A stretch of 64,000 bases of DNA from contig NZ_WQBE01000006.1 in assembly GCF_013032005.1 (NCBI RefSeq), forward strand, positions 1 through 64,000, in the 5' to 3' direction. This document shows positions 52,335 through 60,133 of this stretch, in pieces. Made by a program: the position numbers and the translations under genes. Positions within the stretch are counted from its first letter, which is position 1. Each line of letters begins with the position of its first letter. Source of the stretch: Ruegeria atlantica. GTDB lineage: Bacteria > Pseudomonadota > Alphaproteobacteria > Rhodobacterales > Rhodobacteraceae. Under the pieces are notes generated by a model. That model was not told the origin of the DNA and searched no databases. It was given only the letters and a program-made list of their open reading frames with translations.

Positions 52335-54521
52335 ATGGCCTATGCTCATTCCGACAAGACCCAGATGAATGCTGAGGATGTCCGCGCCCGCCTGAAGCTG
52401 GAAGGCGGCAAGGAATTCGTTATGCATACCGAGTTCGCACCAGCGGGTGACCAACCAACGGCCATCAAGGAGCTGGCCGGGGGCGTGATGGACGGTGAAC
52501 GCGATCAGGTTCTGCTGGGCGCGACGGGGACGGGCAAGACCTTTACCATGGCCAAGGTGATTGAGGAGACCCAGCGCCCGGCTATCATCCTTGCACCCAA
52601 TAAGACGCTGGCAGCGCAGTTGTATGGCGAATTCAAAGGCTTCTTCCCCGAGAACTCGGTCGAGTATTTCGTGTCCTACTATGACTACTATCAGCCCGAG
52701 GCCTACGTGGCGCGATCGGACACCTACATCGAGAAAGAATCCCAGATTAACGAACAGATCGACCGGATGCGCCACTCAGCCACGCGGGCACTGTTAGAGC
52801 GGGACGATGTGATCATCGTCGCCTCGGTTTCCTGCATCTATGGTATTGGTTCGGTCGAAACCTATGGGGCGATGACGCAAGACCTAAAGGTCGGCAACGA
52901 ATACGACCAACGGCAGGTGATGGCCGATCTGGTCGCCCAGCAATACCGCCGCAACGATCAAGCGTTTCAGCGCGGGTCTTTCCGGGTACGCGGCGATTCC
53001 TTGGAAATCTGGCCCGCCCACCTTGAGGATCGCGCCTGGAAATTCTCGTTCTTCGGTGAGGAACTGGAAACCATCACCGAATTCGACCCGCTGACCGGCG
53101 AACGCGCAGCCACGATGAAGCAGGTGCGCGTCTATGCGAATTCGCACTACGTGACGCCGAAACCAACGATGCAGCAGGCCATTATCGGCATCAAAAAGGA
53201 ACTCCGCATCCGGCTGGATCAACTGGTCGGAGAAGGTAAACTTTTGGAAGCCCAACGGCTGGAACAGCGCACCAACTTTGATCTGGAGATGCTTGAGGCC
53301 ACCGGCGTCTGCAACGGGATCGAGAACTACTCGCGCTATCTGACCGGCCGCGCGCCGGGCGAACCGCCCCCAACCCTGTTCGAATTCATCCCCGACAACG
53401 CCATCGTCTTTGCCGACGAAAGCCATGTCAGCGTCCCGCAAATCGGCGGCATGTACCGGGGCGACTATCGGCGCAAGTTTACGCTGGCCGAACACGGGTT
53501 CCGGCTGCCCTCCTGCATGGACAACCGACCGCTGAAGTTCGAGGAATGGGACGCCATGCGCCCCCAATCCGTGTTTGTCTCGGCCACCCCGGCAAAATGG
53601 GAGATTGAACAGACCGGCGGCGTCTTCACCGAACAGGTGATCCGCCCTACTGGTCTGTTGGACCCCGAGGTCGAAATCCGTCCCGTCTCGATGCAGGTGG
53701 ACGACCTGCTGGACGAGGTGCGCAAAGTGGCCGCCGACGGCTACCGCACGCTGGTCACGACCCTGACCAAACGCATGGCAGAGGATCTGACCGAATACCT
53801 GCATGAACAGGGCATCAAGGTCCGCTACATGCATTCCGACATCGACACGCTGGAGCGCATCGAAATCCTGCGCGATCTGCGACTGGGGGCCTTTGACGTG
53901 CTGGTGGGGATCAACCTGCTGCGTGAAGGCCTCGACATCCCCGAATGCGGGCTGGTCGCCATTCTGGACGCGGATAAAGAGGGTTTCTTGCGGTCCGAGA
54001 CTTCTCTGGTCCAGACCATCGGCCGCGCCGCGCGCAACGCCGACGGGCGTGTAATCATGTATGCCGACAAGGTCACTGGTTCCATGGAACGCGCCCTGAA
54101 CGAAACCAACCGCCGCCGCGCCAAACAGCTTGCCTATAACGAGGAGCACGGCATCACCCCCGAAACGGTGAAGAAGAATGTCGAAGACGTTCTGGCCGGT
54201 CTCTACGAAGGCGATGTGGACATGAACCGCGTCACCGCCACCATCGACAAACCGATGCACGGCGCCAACCTCGAGGCCCATTTGGACGGGTTGCGCGACC
54301 AGATGCGCAAAGCCGCCGAGAACCTGGAATTTGAAGAGGCCGCCAACATCCGGGATGAGATCAAACGTCTGGAAGCGGTCGACCTGGCCGTCGCCGACGA
54401 CCCCATGGCGCGCCAGTGGGCAGTCGAAAAAGCCTCGGAAGACGCCGTGAAGTCGCGCGGTCGGTCAACGGCTGGCAGGCCGGGGCAAAGGGGTGGGAAT
54501 GTGAAGAGGCGGAAGCGGTGA
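52335..54521 (+). CDS. uvrB: Excinuclease ABC subunit B
   Basis: The damage-verifying helicase-like subunit of nucleotide excision repair, 728 residues. Walker [17 protein letters not shown] near 58-73, beta-hairpin [12 protein letters not shown], helicase motifs [17 protein letters not shown] and [13 protein letters not shown], and a C-terminal UVR domain ([20 protein letters not shown]) that binds UvrC are all present. AAAGGA precedes the ATG. An Arg/Gly-rich tail follows the UVR domain. No LexA-like site was found in the short upstream gap. Confidence 0.97.
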   Translation: MAYAHSDKTQMNAEDVRARLKLEGGKEFVMHTEFAPAGDQPTAIKELAGGVMDGERDQVLLGATGTGKTFTMAKVIEETQRPAIILAPNKTLAAQLYGEFKGFFPENSVEYFVSYYDYYQPEAYVARSDTYIEKESQINEQIDRMRHSATRALLERDDVIIVASVSCIYGIGSVETYGAMTQDLKVGNEYDQRQVMADLVAQQYRRNDQAFQRGSFRVRGDSLEIWPAHLEDRAWKFSFFGEELETITEFDPLTGERAATMKQVRVYANSHYVTPKPTMQQAIIGIKKELRIRLDQLVGEGKLLEAQRLEQRTNFDLEMLEATGVCNGIENYSRYLTGRAPGEPPPTLFEFIPDNAIVFADESHVSVPQIGGMYRGDYRRKFTLAEHGFRLPSCMDNRPLKFEEWDAMRPQSVFVSATPAKWEIEQTGGVFTEQVIRPTGLLDPEVEIRPVSMQVDDLLDEVRKVAADGYRTLVTTLTKRMAEDLTEYLHEQGIKVRYMHSDIDTLERIEILRDLRLGAFDVLVGINLLREGLDIPECGLVAILDADKEGFLRSETSLVQTIGRAARNADGRVIMYADKVTGSMERALNETNRRRAKQLAYNEEHGITPETVKKNVEDVLAGLYEGDVDMNRVTATIDKPMHGANLEAHLDGLRDQMRKAAENLEFEEAANIRDEIKRLEAVDLAVADDPMARQWAVEKASEDAVKSRGRSTAGRPGQRGGNVKRRKR

Positions 54522-54616
54522 ATATCTAAGCCACTTTTTACCATTGAGGCAGCACCAAGAAACAACCTATAGAGGTAGTCGCCCTGAAAAATTACGTTAA
54601 ATGCAAAAGGCGACCT

Positions 54617-55252
54617 ATGCGATTTCTTATTCCGGTTTTTACTGTCCTTGTAACTTCTATTGCACCTGCATGGTCAGATGAACCTCGTACGGACTACTCT
54701 GGGCGCACTCTCATTTATCATTCGGATGTCAAGCTGCGAGGCTCACAAAAGAGAGATGTTAGGTACTCGCAAAAAGCTGATTTCTTTGGTGCAGTGGTAA
54801 TCAACACAACAAAGAAAACGGATAACTTCAATGGTGCTGCATGGGGATATCACAACTTGAAAACAGCTCAGGACGTTGCGATGCGGTCATGCCGCTTCAA
54901 AGCGGAAAGTCCCGAAGACTGCGTCCTATACCTTTCCGTTGTACCTACAGGCTTTGACATAAAATCAAAAGAGTTGACCCTGTCAAAAACCGCTTTGGAT
55001 GCATACAACTATCTCGACGGGTGGTCGCAGATTAATTTTGATGAATATCGGTCTTTCGCGACAAATGGAATTCATACCTGGGCCTATTCCAAGAGCGCAC
55101 CAAGCCGCGAAGCCGCCGAAAAGGATGCAATGAACCTGTGCGAAGAGACGTTTGCGAAATCGCTGAAAAGAAAGAAACCCGCTTGGGTTGAAGCTGTCTA
55201 TGCTGAAGATAAGTTAAAATGCAGGGTTTTCACCACGTTTTCGCCTGATTGA
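54617..55252 (+). CDS. Secreted hypothetical, tandem DUF4189-like repeats
   Basis: A 211-residue protein with a signal peptide (about 1-21, ending PAWS-DE). Two segments share the pattern W-(G/A)-Y then seven residues, A..A(M)..C: AAWGYHNLKTAQDVAMRSC and TWAYSKSAPSREAAEKDAMNLC, each followed by a further Cys after 10-25 residues. This resembles the DUF4189-type secreted domain in duplicate. Codon usage is more AT-rich than in its neighbours, so it may be an acquired gene. Function unknown. Confidence 0.6.
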   Translation: MRFLIPVFTVLVTSIAPAWSDEPRTDYSGRTLIYHSDVKLRGSQKRDVRYSQKADFFGAVVINTTKKTDNFNGAAWGYHNLKTAQDVAMRSCRFKAESPEDCVLYLSVVPTGFDIKSKELTLSKTALDAYNYLDGWSQINFDEYRSFATNGIHTWAYSKSAPSREAAEKDAMNLCEETFAKSLKRKKPAWVEAVYAEDKLKCRVFTTFSPD

Positions 55253-55421
55253 CCGTATGTGGGAGAGTTATCACGAATGCCCGAGCTTTTCTCAGATCGC
55301 TTCGTCTTAATTGATGCGGTCCAAGTCGGCTCTGGAATCATTGCGATATTTTCGCTCGGTGAAGTATCAAACTCTCCCACACTCCACCCTTGCAGCCCAG
55401 CGCGCACTCCTCCACGTTTGA

Positions 55422-55438
55422 AATCACAAATTGTGATT
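55422..55438. promoter_or_regulatory. Palindromic operator upstream of the ORF6N gene
   Basis: AATCACA-aat-TGTGATT, a perfect 7-bp inverted repeat ending 13 bp before the start of the ORF6N gene. A close copy (AATCACA-gaa-TGTGATC) lies in the coding region at 55657-55673. Confidence 0.6.
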
Positions 55439-55451
55439 CCAAACGGTTGCC

Positions 55452-56159
55452 ATGACGAAACCAAACACCCTGCCCAGCACGCATGAGGTCCAAAGCGCCA
55501 TTCACCGGGTTCGCGGTACCCGTGTGGTGCTGGCCGAGGATCTGGCGCAGTTCTACGGAAAGTCCGTCAGCGCCTTCAATCAGGCCGTCTCGCGCAACAA
55601 GGACCTGTTCGAGGGCTACCGCTTTCAGCTGACCGATGCCGAGGTCGCCGATTTGCAATCACAGAATGTGATCTCAAAACCCAAGGGCCGTGGCGGACGG
55701 CGGGTCAATCCGTGGGTCTATACCGATTACGGCGTGGCCATCGCCTCGGCCCTGTTCAAGGACCCGCGCGCGATCAAGATCACCCGTATGATCACCGAGG
55801 CCTTTGTTGACGGCGCTAACGCATTGGCCGAGTCTCCGCGCAGCGTGCCGGAAATCCTGCCACCAGAAGATGCCCCTGCCCCACTGCTGCCCAATGGCGA
55901 GCAGCTGCGCGATCTGGCCGAAAACATCCTCGATTCCGGGCAGCAGAGCCTTGTCGATTACATCGCCAACCCCACCACCAAGCGCCAGCAGGCCGTAGCG
56001 GCGATTATGAAAACTCTGGCGGAAACCGCCGGAGAAGAAGTGCGTACCCAGCACGAACGCCTGCGCCTGAACATCGCCCAACGTCTGGCGATCGGAGATT
56101 ACGCCGATGATGACGACCGAAAACGTCTGCTGGAATTGCTGCACGCGATGAAAGGTTAG
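55452..56159 (+). CDS. ORF6N-domain DNA-binding protein
   Basis: A 235-residue protein with the ORF6N/KilA-N-like DNA-binding domain of phage regulators at the N-terminus: VVLAEDLAQFYG, FNQAVSRNKDLFEGYRFQL and NVISKPKGRGGRR, followed by WVYTDYGVAIASALFKDPRA. The C-terminus is helical. A palindrome just upstream and a copy inside the gene suggest autoregulation. It is a lone phage-like gene with no other phage genes near. Confidence 0.82.
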   Translation: MTKPNTLPSTHEVQSAIHRVRGTRVVLAEDLAQFYGKSVSAFNQAVSRNKDLFEGYRFQLTDAEVADLQSQNVISKPKGRGGRRVNPWVYTDYGVAIASALFKDPRAIKITRMITEAFVDGANALAESPRSVPEILPPEDAPAPLLPNGEQLRDLAENILDSGQQSLVDYIANPTTKRQQAVAAIMKTLAETAGEEVRTQHERLRLNIAQRLAIGDYADDDDRKRLLELLHAMKG

Positions 56160-56509
56160 ACGCCCAATTCGGCGCGCGCCTTCTTGGTCAGCTTGGCCAC
56201 GACCAGATCATAGGACGTCACGATATGCTCGCGCAGGGAAGCATCGCTCATCCCGCGTTCCTCATAGACCTGCAGCCACTTCATCCCCCGCGATGCCAGA
56301 TAGGGCGCTGGGCGGATGCCGGGCTCATCACCCAGCACCTCAAAAGCCAGATCGGTGGCCTTGAAGGTGAACGCATCACGCCCGTCGTTCCAACCGCAGA
56401 TCGCAAAGACCTTGCCGCCCACCTTCCACACATCCGCATTGCCCCATTGCACCACATGGCTGGTGGCTTTGAGGCTGGCGCAAAAGCTGTTGAATTCATC
56501 ACGGGTCAT
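56156..56509 (-). CDS. MmcQ/YjbR-family protein
   Basis: A 117-residue YjbR-type protein, a double-wing fold often called DNA-binding. Family blocks are VVQWGNADVWKVGGKVFAI, FKATDLAFEVL and RPAPYLASRGMKWLQV. The start MTRDEFNSFC at 56509 fits the family; an upstream TTG at 56545 gives an extension without homology. It converges on the ORF6N gene with a 4-bp overlap. Confidence 0.87.
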   Translation of the reverse strand: MTRDEFNSFCASLKATSHVVQWGNADVWKVGGKVFAICGWNDGRDAFTFKATDLAFEVLGDEPGIRPAPYLASRGMKWLQVYEERGMSDASLREHIVTSYDLVVAKLTKKARAELGV

Positions 56510-56586
56510 GGCCCGATCTTGGCTTGCAGGATCAACTGAAAGCAAGCGAGAAGATCAATCCTCTCGCTTACTATCTTGCCATGCGT

Positions 56587-56994
56587 TTAGTAGCTGACCC
56601 ACCAATCATGTAAGTTGCGTTTGCCGTCAGTGAATCTCAGGTCGCGGCCCATAAAATAGACCTTCGAACAGAGTTCACCCTTACCAGAGGTATCAGATTC
56701 CCGGCAGAGTTCATTGCCTTTGACGGACCACGTGCCTTTGTCCGTCCATGACCCGTCATTTGCCGTCGAAGATTGTTTTCCATCTTTTTCAAAAGTCCAG
56801 GTCCAGTTGGAACTCTTGAGAGTGTTCCCCGAGACGATCTTTTCTATCGACGCCCCGTCCATTTGCTGTGCGCCCATATCCTTAATCTGGGACACCTTGG
56901 TCGCCGTCAGGAAATCTTTGGATGTGTCGGCAATGGCCGCACCGGAAAACAGGGTTGCGATCAAAGCCATAGCTGCGCATTTCGAAAAGTTCAT
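56587..56994 (-). CDS. Secreted hypothetical protein
   Basis: A 135-residue protein with a signal peptide (1-22, ending SGAAIA-D). The mature part is a beta-rich small domain with WTWTFEKDGK, a GTWSVKGNELC and ELCSKVYF (two cysteines) and a WWVSY end, like DUF995-type periplasmic proteins. GAGGA precedes the start. Function unknown. Confidence 0.7.
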   Translation of the reverse strand: MNFSKCAAMALIATLFSGAAIADTSKDFLTATKVSQIKDMGAQQMDGASIEKIVSGNTLKSSNWTWTFEKDGKQSSTANDGSWTDKGTWSVKGNELCRESDTSGKGELCSKVYFMGRDLRFTDGKRNLHDWWVSY

Positions 56995-57057
56995 TGAACA
57001 TTCCTCCTGAAAAAGTCTGGTACTAGAGTTGAGAAATTTGGCCCTGAATACGCGGAC

Positions 57058-57348
57058 CTATCCTTTATCCCAATGGACAACCACGTCGAACCCGGCCGGT
57101 GATGGCGGGCCTTCTAGGAATTCGGCAAAATGTCCCCAAAGCGCCGCCACTTTGGGGGCGTTGGCGTTCGAGGTTTCCTCGCTTTGAACCACGGCCACAA
57201 CAAAACCGGTACCGTCCTCATTCATGACATTGGTAAAGCTGTGCATGCCTTCCATGCCCATAATCTGATCTTTAAGCTCGTTCATCTTTGCCTCGGCCGC
57301 ATCCCGCATTCCGGGCTTCATCTTGAACTGAGTAATACGTGCAAACAT
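57058..57348 (-). CDS. Dimeric alpha-beta barrel (ABM-like) protein
   Basis: A 96-residue protein of the antibiotic-biosynthesis-monooxygenase-like fold: ARITQFKMKPGMRDAAEAKM, then FVVAVVQSEETSNANAP and the closing HFAEFLEGPPSPAGFDVVVHW. The ATG at 57348 is used; the open frame extends 34 residues more without homology. Substrate unknown. Confidence 0.68.
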   Translation of the reverse strand: MFARITQFKMKPGMRDAAEAKMNELKDQIMGMEGMHSFTNVMNEDGTGFVVAVVQSEETSNANAPKVAALWGHFAEFLEGPPSPAGFDVVVHWDKG

Positions 57349-57446
57349 GATTTTCCTCGCTATCTGGGCGAAATCCCCCAATGACGGCCAAAACGGCGCG
57401 TCCGGCGGAGTGTACCACAGCCACGGGGATTCTGTTAGAATTGGGG

Positions 57447-57869
57447 TCAAGGCCGCAGGAATTTGGCGTTGCCGACTGTCCGCGATCTGGGCGTTTCAGC
57501 TGGTTGCGGCACTGCGCTCTGCCCGGAAATCGACCTTTGCGTTCCGCAGGCCACACCATCGCCATCGGGGTCATTGCGCGGGTGATACCCTGGGCCGCCC
57601 TCAACGAATGGCCCCGGCACAATGGTTTCAATCGCGCCGCACCCGGCCAGGGCAATCAGGTGCAGCAAAGCTTCTTCGTGCCTATACTCAGACGTCCGCA
57701 GATAGACCCCCACGACGATACCCATAATCGTCACCGGCAGCATCAGGACCATGAGGAAAATTCGAACCGGGGATAATGCGCGTTTCCGCTGCGCCTCAGC
57801 CCGTTTTTGACGCCGCGAAACCTTGGGGACAGAAGATTCCGTTTCAGGGGTGGGTTTTCTAAACTGCAT
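57447..57869 (-). CDS. Excalibur-domain membrane protein
   Basis: A 140-residue protein with a basic N-terminus (RRQKRAEAQRKR), one membrane segment at about 36-56 (IFLMVLMLPVTIMGIVVGVY) and an outside excalibur calcium-binding motif GYHPRNDPDGDGVACG near 93-108. Cys77 and Cys107 can pair as in other excalibur domains. It is probably an inner-membrane-anchored periplasmic protein. Confidence 0.82.
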   Translation of the reverse strand: MQFRKPTPETESSVPKVSRRQKRAEAQRKRALSPVRIFLMVLMLPVTIMGIVVGVYLRTSEYRHEEALLHLIALAGCGAIETIVPGPFVEGGPGYHPRNDPDGDGVACGTQRSISGQSAVPQPAETPRSRTVGNAKFLRP

Positions 57870-57994
57870 GTCCCTCTGTTACCCTCGATTTGTGGCGAAA
57901 CCGAGACCCCAATTGACCCGGAAACAAGCCCTCGCACAGGGAGGGCATAGGGGGTATCTTTTGCGTGTTTCAAACAGCTAGAACCACGCACATC

Positions 57995-58498
57995 ATGAGC
58001 CAATCCAGCCCATTTCACCCGGTCGATGAGACCGCCCGATGTTTGACTCGTGATCTGATCGAGGGCGCAACCTATGGTGCGCTTGCCACTTTGCGACCGG
58101 ACTTAGGGGTGCCTTCGGTGTCGCGCATCGCCCTGGCCACGGATGACGCGGGCAGCCCTATGACCCTGATTTCGACATTGGCGGATCATACAGCCGCCTT
58201 GCGTGCCAATCCGGTCTGCGCGTTGCTAATCGGAGAACCCGGCAACACCGGCGACCCGCTGACCCATCCCCGATTGACATTGCATGCCACAGCCACGTTC
58301 GTTGCCCGTGAAAGCGCCGAACATGCCAGCTTGCGGTCGCGGTATCTGACCTTGCGACCCAAATCGAAACTCTATGTCGATTTCACCGATTTCAGCTTTG
58401 TGCGTTTCGCCATTTCAGACGCCGTTCTGAACGGAGGGTTCGGCAAGGCCTGGCGCCTTGCCCCCAACGATTTGCGGCCTGATCAACGCACCACGTGA
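57995..58498 (+). CDS. HugZ-like pyridoxamine-phosphate-oxidase-fold protein
   Basis: A 167-residue split-barrel flavin/haem-type protein of the HugZ group. Conserved blocks are YGALATLRPDLGVPSVSRIALA, LISTLADHTAALRANP and YVDFTDFSFVRFAISDAVLNGGFGKAW. HugZ relatives degrade haem. ATG at 57995 is used. Its 3' end overlaps the end of the UspA gene by 16 bp. Confidence 0.82.
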   Translation: MSQSSPFHPVDETARCLTRDLIEGATYGALATLRPDLGVPSVSRIALATDDAGSPMTLISTLADHTAALRANPVCALLIGEPGNTGDPLTHPRLTLHATATFVARESAEHASLRSRYLTLRPKSKLYVDFTDFSFVRFAISDAVLNGGFGKAWRLAPNDLRPDQRTT

Positions 58499-58890
58499 AC
58501 CGCACAGGCGGCGTGACGGACCACGTGGTTTGTGGTTGAGCCCAACAAAAGATCCTGCATGCCAGGCCGGTGTGAGGCCATGATGATCAGGTCAGGCTTG
58601 TGGGATTCCGCCCAGTCCAGAATGGTGCGCCCAGAATGCCCTTCGATCACCACACCCGTCGCATTGGACAGCTTGGCCGCCAACTCATCCAGCTCGCCCT
58701 GGACCGCCTTGCGGGCCGCGGTCAGATATTCCGGCGGCATGTAGGAAATCGCGTAGTTCGGAATATGCTCGACCACATGCAGCAGTGTCACCTGAGCATC
58801 TGGTGTTGCCAAAATCTCGGCCAGTTTCAGCGGGCCGGAGATATCCCGATCGGCATCAAATGAAATTGGAACAAGAATGTTGTGATACAT
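58483..58890 (-). CDS. Universal stress protein UspA family
   Basis: A 135-residue UspA protein. N-terminal NILVPISFDAD, IIMASHRPG and the nucleotide-binding end GSTTNHVVRHAACAVHVV match the ATP-binding subgroup. It is a single gene, convergent with and overlapping the HugZ-like gene. Confidence 0.92.
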   Translation of the reverse strand: MYHNILVPISFDADRDISGPLKLAEILATPDAQVTLLHVVEHIPNYAISYMPPEYLTAARKAVQGELDELAAKLSNATGVVIEGHSGRTILDWAESHKPDLIIMASHRPGMQDLLLGSTTNHVVRHAACAVHVVR

Positions 58891-58952
58891 GGTGAGCCTC
58901 TACTTTCTTCAGCCACCATACCTGATTTTATCGATTAAGGTTTTGATACAAG

Positions 58953-59279
58953 TCAGGAACTGCCAAAAGTTTCGGCCACGTCATACATCACCGGCTCAAA
59001 GCTTTTACACATCTCGTTGATCTTGCGATTGCGATCGCGCATTTCCGGCGTTCGCAACATTGCCAGAAAATCCTCACGACGGTTCCATTGGGAATAGTTG
59101 GCAATCCGCGTCTGCGCATCGTTCACATGCAGCCCTGCGGAAACAAATCCCGGCTGTTTCGAGATAAACTCGGCGTAGGCGTCGGTCAACGCATCCAACA
59201 GATCGTGGCAGGTGCCCGGTGTCATCTCAAAAGTGGTGATGACAGTCTGGACGCTCGCGGTCTTGGAAATCTTCGGCAT
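58953..59279 (-). CDS. Antibiotic-biosynthesis-monooxygenase-like protein
   Basis: A 108-residue dimeric alpha-beta barrel protein with VQTVITTFEMTPGTCHDLLDAL, FISKQPGFVSAGLHVN and YSQWNRREDFLAMLRTPEM, as in ABM-family proteins. The family includes haem-degrading and quinol oxygenases; no substrate is suggested here. It lies near the HugZ-like gene but on the other side of UspA. Confidence 0.85.
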   Translation of the reverse strand: MPKISKTASVQTVITTFEMTPGTCHDLLDALTDAYAEFISKQPGFVSAGLHVNDAQTRIANYSQWNRREDFLAMLRTPEMRDRNRKINEMCKSFEPVMYDVAETFGSS

Positions 59280-59404
59280 CTGGAATCTCCCTTTTCTTTT
59301 GCAAGCTTAACACAGGATTTGGAAAGGTCTTGTGTTTCCTTGAACGACACGTCGCCTTGGATTGGTTTCCAGAAAATAAACAAAACACTAACCAACCGTT
59401 AACC

Positions 59405-60088
59405 ATGCTTGCGGAAACTGCGTGCATGTTCCGGGTTCTCGCTTTTCTGGTATTGCTGCTTGCCGCAGCCCCGGCTTGGCCCGGCGCATGGCTGCGTGAG
59501 AAGGACGCAGCGTTCACCGCGGCCTCGGTCACTGCATTCAAAGACCGTGACGGCAGCTATGATTACAAAACGGCGCTTTATGCTGAATTCGGATACAGGC
59601 CGAACCTCACAATCGGGGTAGATTTCGAACAAAGCCGGGATTTCTACGGCCACGCCCTGTTGTTTGCCCGGGTTCCCGTGGCCGATCTCAACAAATGGGG
59701 GCGTTTCGCGGCCGAGTTCGGGGCCGGTGCCCACCACAAGCAACTGGACGCCTGGGCGATGTACAAACTGACCCTGTCCTATGGCAAAGGGTTTCAAACC
59801 GGTTGGGGCAACGGTTGGGTTGCGGTCGACACGGCCCTGGAAATTCGCACACATGACGCGGTTTATCGCAAACTGGATATCACGGCGGGCCTTTCGTCAG
59901 ATCGATTGCTCAATCCTCTGATACAGGTGGAAACGGCTTATACCTCTGGACACTCGTTATTTTGGAGGGCCAGGCCCTCGGTCATGATCCGTGCGCGCGA
60001 CAAAGGGCCCACCTGGGTGCTGGGCCTTGAACGCAACGATGCCCGCAACGATACCGGTTTGAAAATCGCGCTTTGGGAAGAGTTTTGA
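59405..60088 (+). CDS. Predicted outer-membrane or periplasmic protein
   Basis: A 227-residue protein with a signal peptide (MFRVLAFLVLLLAAAPAWPGAW, if begun at the second ATG at 59426; 59405 is the first). The mature part has alternating hydrophobic/polar strands and repeated aromatic girdles (YAEFGYRPNLTIGVDFEQSRDFYGHALLFARV), like a small beta-barrel. It ends WEEF with a terminal Phe, as outer-membrane proteins often do. Function unknown. Confidence 0.65.
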   Translation: MLAETACMFRVLAFLVLLLAAAPAWPGAWLREKDAAFTAASVTAFKDRDGSYDYKTALYAEFGYRPNLTIGVDFEQSRDFYGHALLFARVPVADLNKWGRFAAEFGAGAHHKQLDAWAMYKLTLSYGKGFQTGWGNGWVAVDTALEIRTHDAVYRKLDITAGLSSDRLLNPLIQVETAYTSGHSLFWRARPSVMIRARDKGPTWVLGLERNDARNDTGLKIALWEEF

Positions 60089-60098
60089 GACCGGTGAA

Positions 60099-60125
60099 AT
60101 GGCCACCCTGCAAAAGGGTGGCCAT
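60099..60125. terminator. Bidirectional hairpin between convergent genes
   Basis: A perfect 11-bp stem ATGGCCACCCT/AGGGTGGCCAT with loop GCAAA, in the 45-bp gap between the beta-barrel-like gene and the beta-helix gene. T runs are absent on both sides. Confidence 0.65.
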
Positions 60126-60133
60126 CCCAGTTG

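Noticed and set aside
52884..54281. Long minus-strand frame of 465 codons
   Set aside because: Antisense of uvrB; His/Val/Gln-rich composition typical of a shadow in GC-rich DNA.
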